Below, one piece after another: positions 5,197 through 5,496 of a DNA stretch of 5,496 bases. The stretch's first letter is position 1. The number at the start of each line of letters is the position of its first letter. Under the pieces are notes generated by a model. That model saw only the letters and a program-made list of their open reading frames with translations, was not told where the DNA came from and did not search any database. A program made the position numbers and the translations under genes. Source of the DNA: Burkholderiales bacterium (GTDB lineage: Bacteria > Pseudomonadota > Gammaproteobacteria > Burkholderiales > Casimicrobiaceae); the NCBI GenBank assembly GCA_025354075.1, contig JANXNO010000313.1, positions 1 through 5,496 of the forward strand, given 5' to 3'.

Positions 5197-5496
5197 AGAG
5201 CACGAAGCTACTTTGCAAGCAGCATATAGCCTTTCTGGGACTGGCGCTGATCGCGATGTGTTTAGCGCCCATGTTCTTGAAGACCTATGGCCTGTATCTG
5301 CTTTCACTCTGGCTTGTGTATGTCGTTGCTGCGATGGGCTTGAACCTCACGGTCGGCTATGCGGGATTGAAATCGTTGTGTCATGCGGGCTTTATGGGCG
5401 TTGGGGCGTACACCGTGGCGATCATGATGAAAGCAGGAATCTCGTTCTGGCTTGCATCGCCGGCGGCAATCGTGATCTGTTTTGTGCTCGGACTGG
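5193..5496 (+). CDS. livM: Branched-chain-type ABC transporter permease, LivM family (3' truncated by window edge)
   Basis: The first 101 codons of the second permease subunit; the frame is open to the end of the window. After a short basic N-terminus (MKSTKLLCKQH) come a hydrophobic segment at about 12-29, another at about 33-50 running into the LivM signature GLNLTVGYAG (49-58) and SLCHAGFMGVGAYTVA (61-76), and a third beginning near 86. In most LivM proteins the signature reads GQ-SLGHAAF; here Leu59 and Cys63 replace Gln and Gly, a mild variation. ATG 5193 shares ATGA with the livH stop and is preceded by GGAG (5181-5184) 8 bases upstream, so translational coupling to livH is likely. LivG/LivF ATPases and a periplasmic binding protein are expected further on but are not in the window. 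Confidence 0.92.
   Translation, partial: MKSTKLLCKQHIAFLGLALIAMCLAPMFLKTYGLYLLSLWLVYVVAAMGLNLTVGYAGLKSLCHAGFMGVGAYTVAIMMKAGISFWLASPAAIVICFVLGL

Noticed and set aside
1..5496. CRISPR array, tRNA or rRNA gene, insertion sequence, or phage/defence genes.
   Set aside because: No spaced repeat array, RNA-gene signature, transposase or terminal inverted repeats were seen on either strand.

Overview
The window looks like a chromosomal segment of a betaproteobacterium, probably Burkholderiales-like. This is inferred from the style of the AroB protein, moderate-to-high GC, and the pairing of an IclR/PcaR regulator with aromatic-acid catabolism and a Liv-type importer. No RNA gene or mobile element was seen and the genus cannot be fixed from the sequence. 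The window is cut inside a gene at both ends.

Layout: (1) 1-696, + strand, the C-terminal two thirds of biosynthetic 3-dehydroquinate synthase (aroB). (2) 729-1556, - strand, convergent with aroB, an IclR-family regulator of the PcaR/PcaU/PobR type. (3) 1557-1677, a divergent control region with two tandem 15-bp boxes; one equals, as I recall it, the Pseudomonas putida PcaR consensus. (4) 1678-5496, a tightly packed + strand operon: an HPPD-like VOC protein, an AroE-like shikimate/quinate-type dehydrogenase, a 3-dehydroshikimate-dehydratase-like TIM barrel, then livH-type and (partial) livM-type permeases. Three of the four operon junctions are 4-bp start/stop overlaps (GTGA, GTGA, ATGA); the fourth is a 47-bp gap.

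How the genes fit together (inference): the Liv-type ABC importer brings in a shikimate/quinate-like hydroaromatic acid, the dehydrogenase oxidises it to the 3-dehydro acid, and the TIM-barrel dehydratase makes protocatechuate, which would feed the beta-ketoadipate pathway outside the window. The PcaR-like protein would sense a pathway compound and control the divergent promoter. The solute-binding protein and ATPases of the importer and any pca genes must lie elsewhere, probably downstream.

The most interesting point is that the two halves of the known bipartite dehydratase QuiC1 (N-terminal TIM barrel plus C-terminal HPPD-like domain) appear here as two separate genes, in reversed order, with a dehydrogenase gene between them. 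The stand-alone HPPD-like half appears to have lost one of its three metal ligands (Arg233 where His is expected) and part of its C-terminal module, which suggests a non-oxygenase role.
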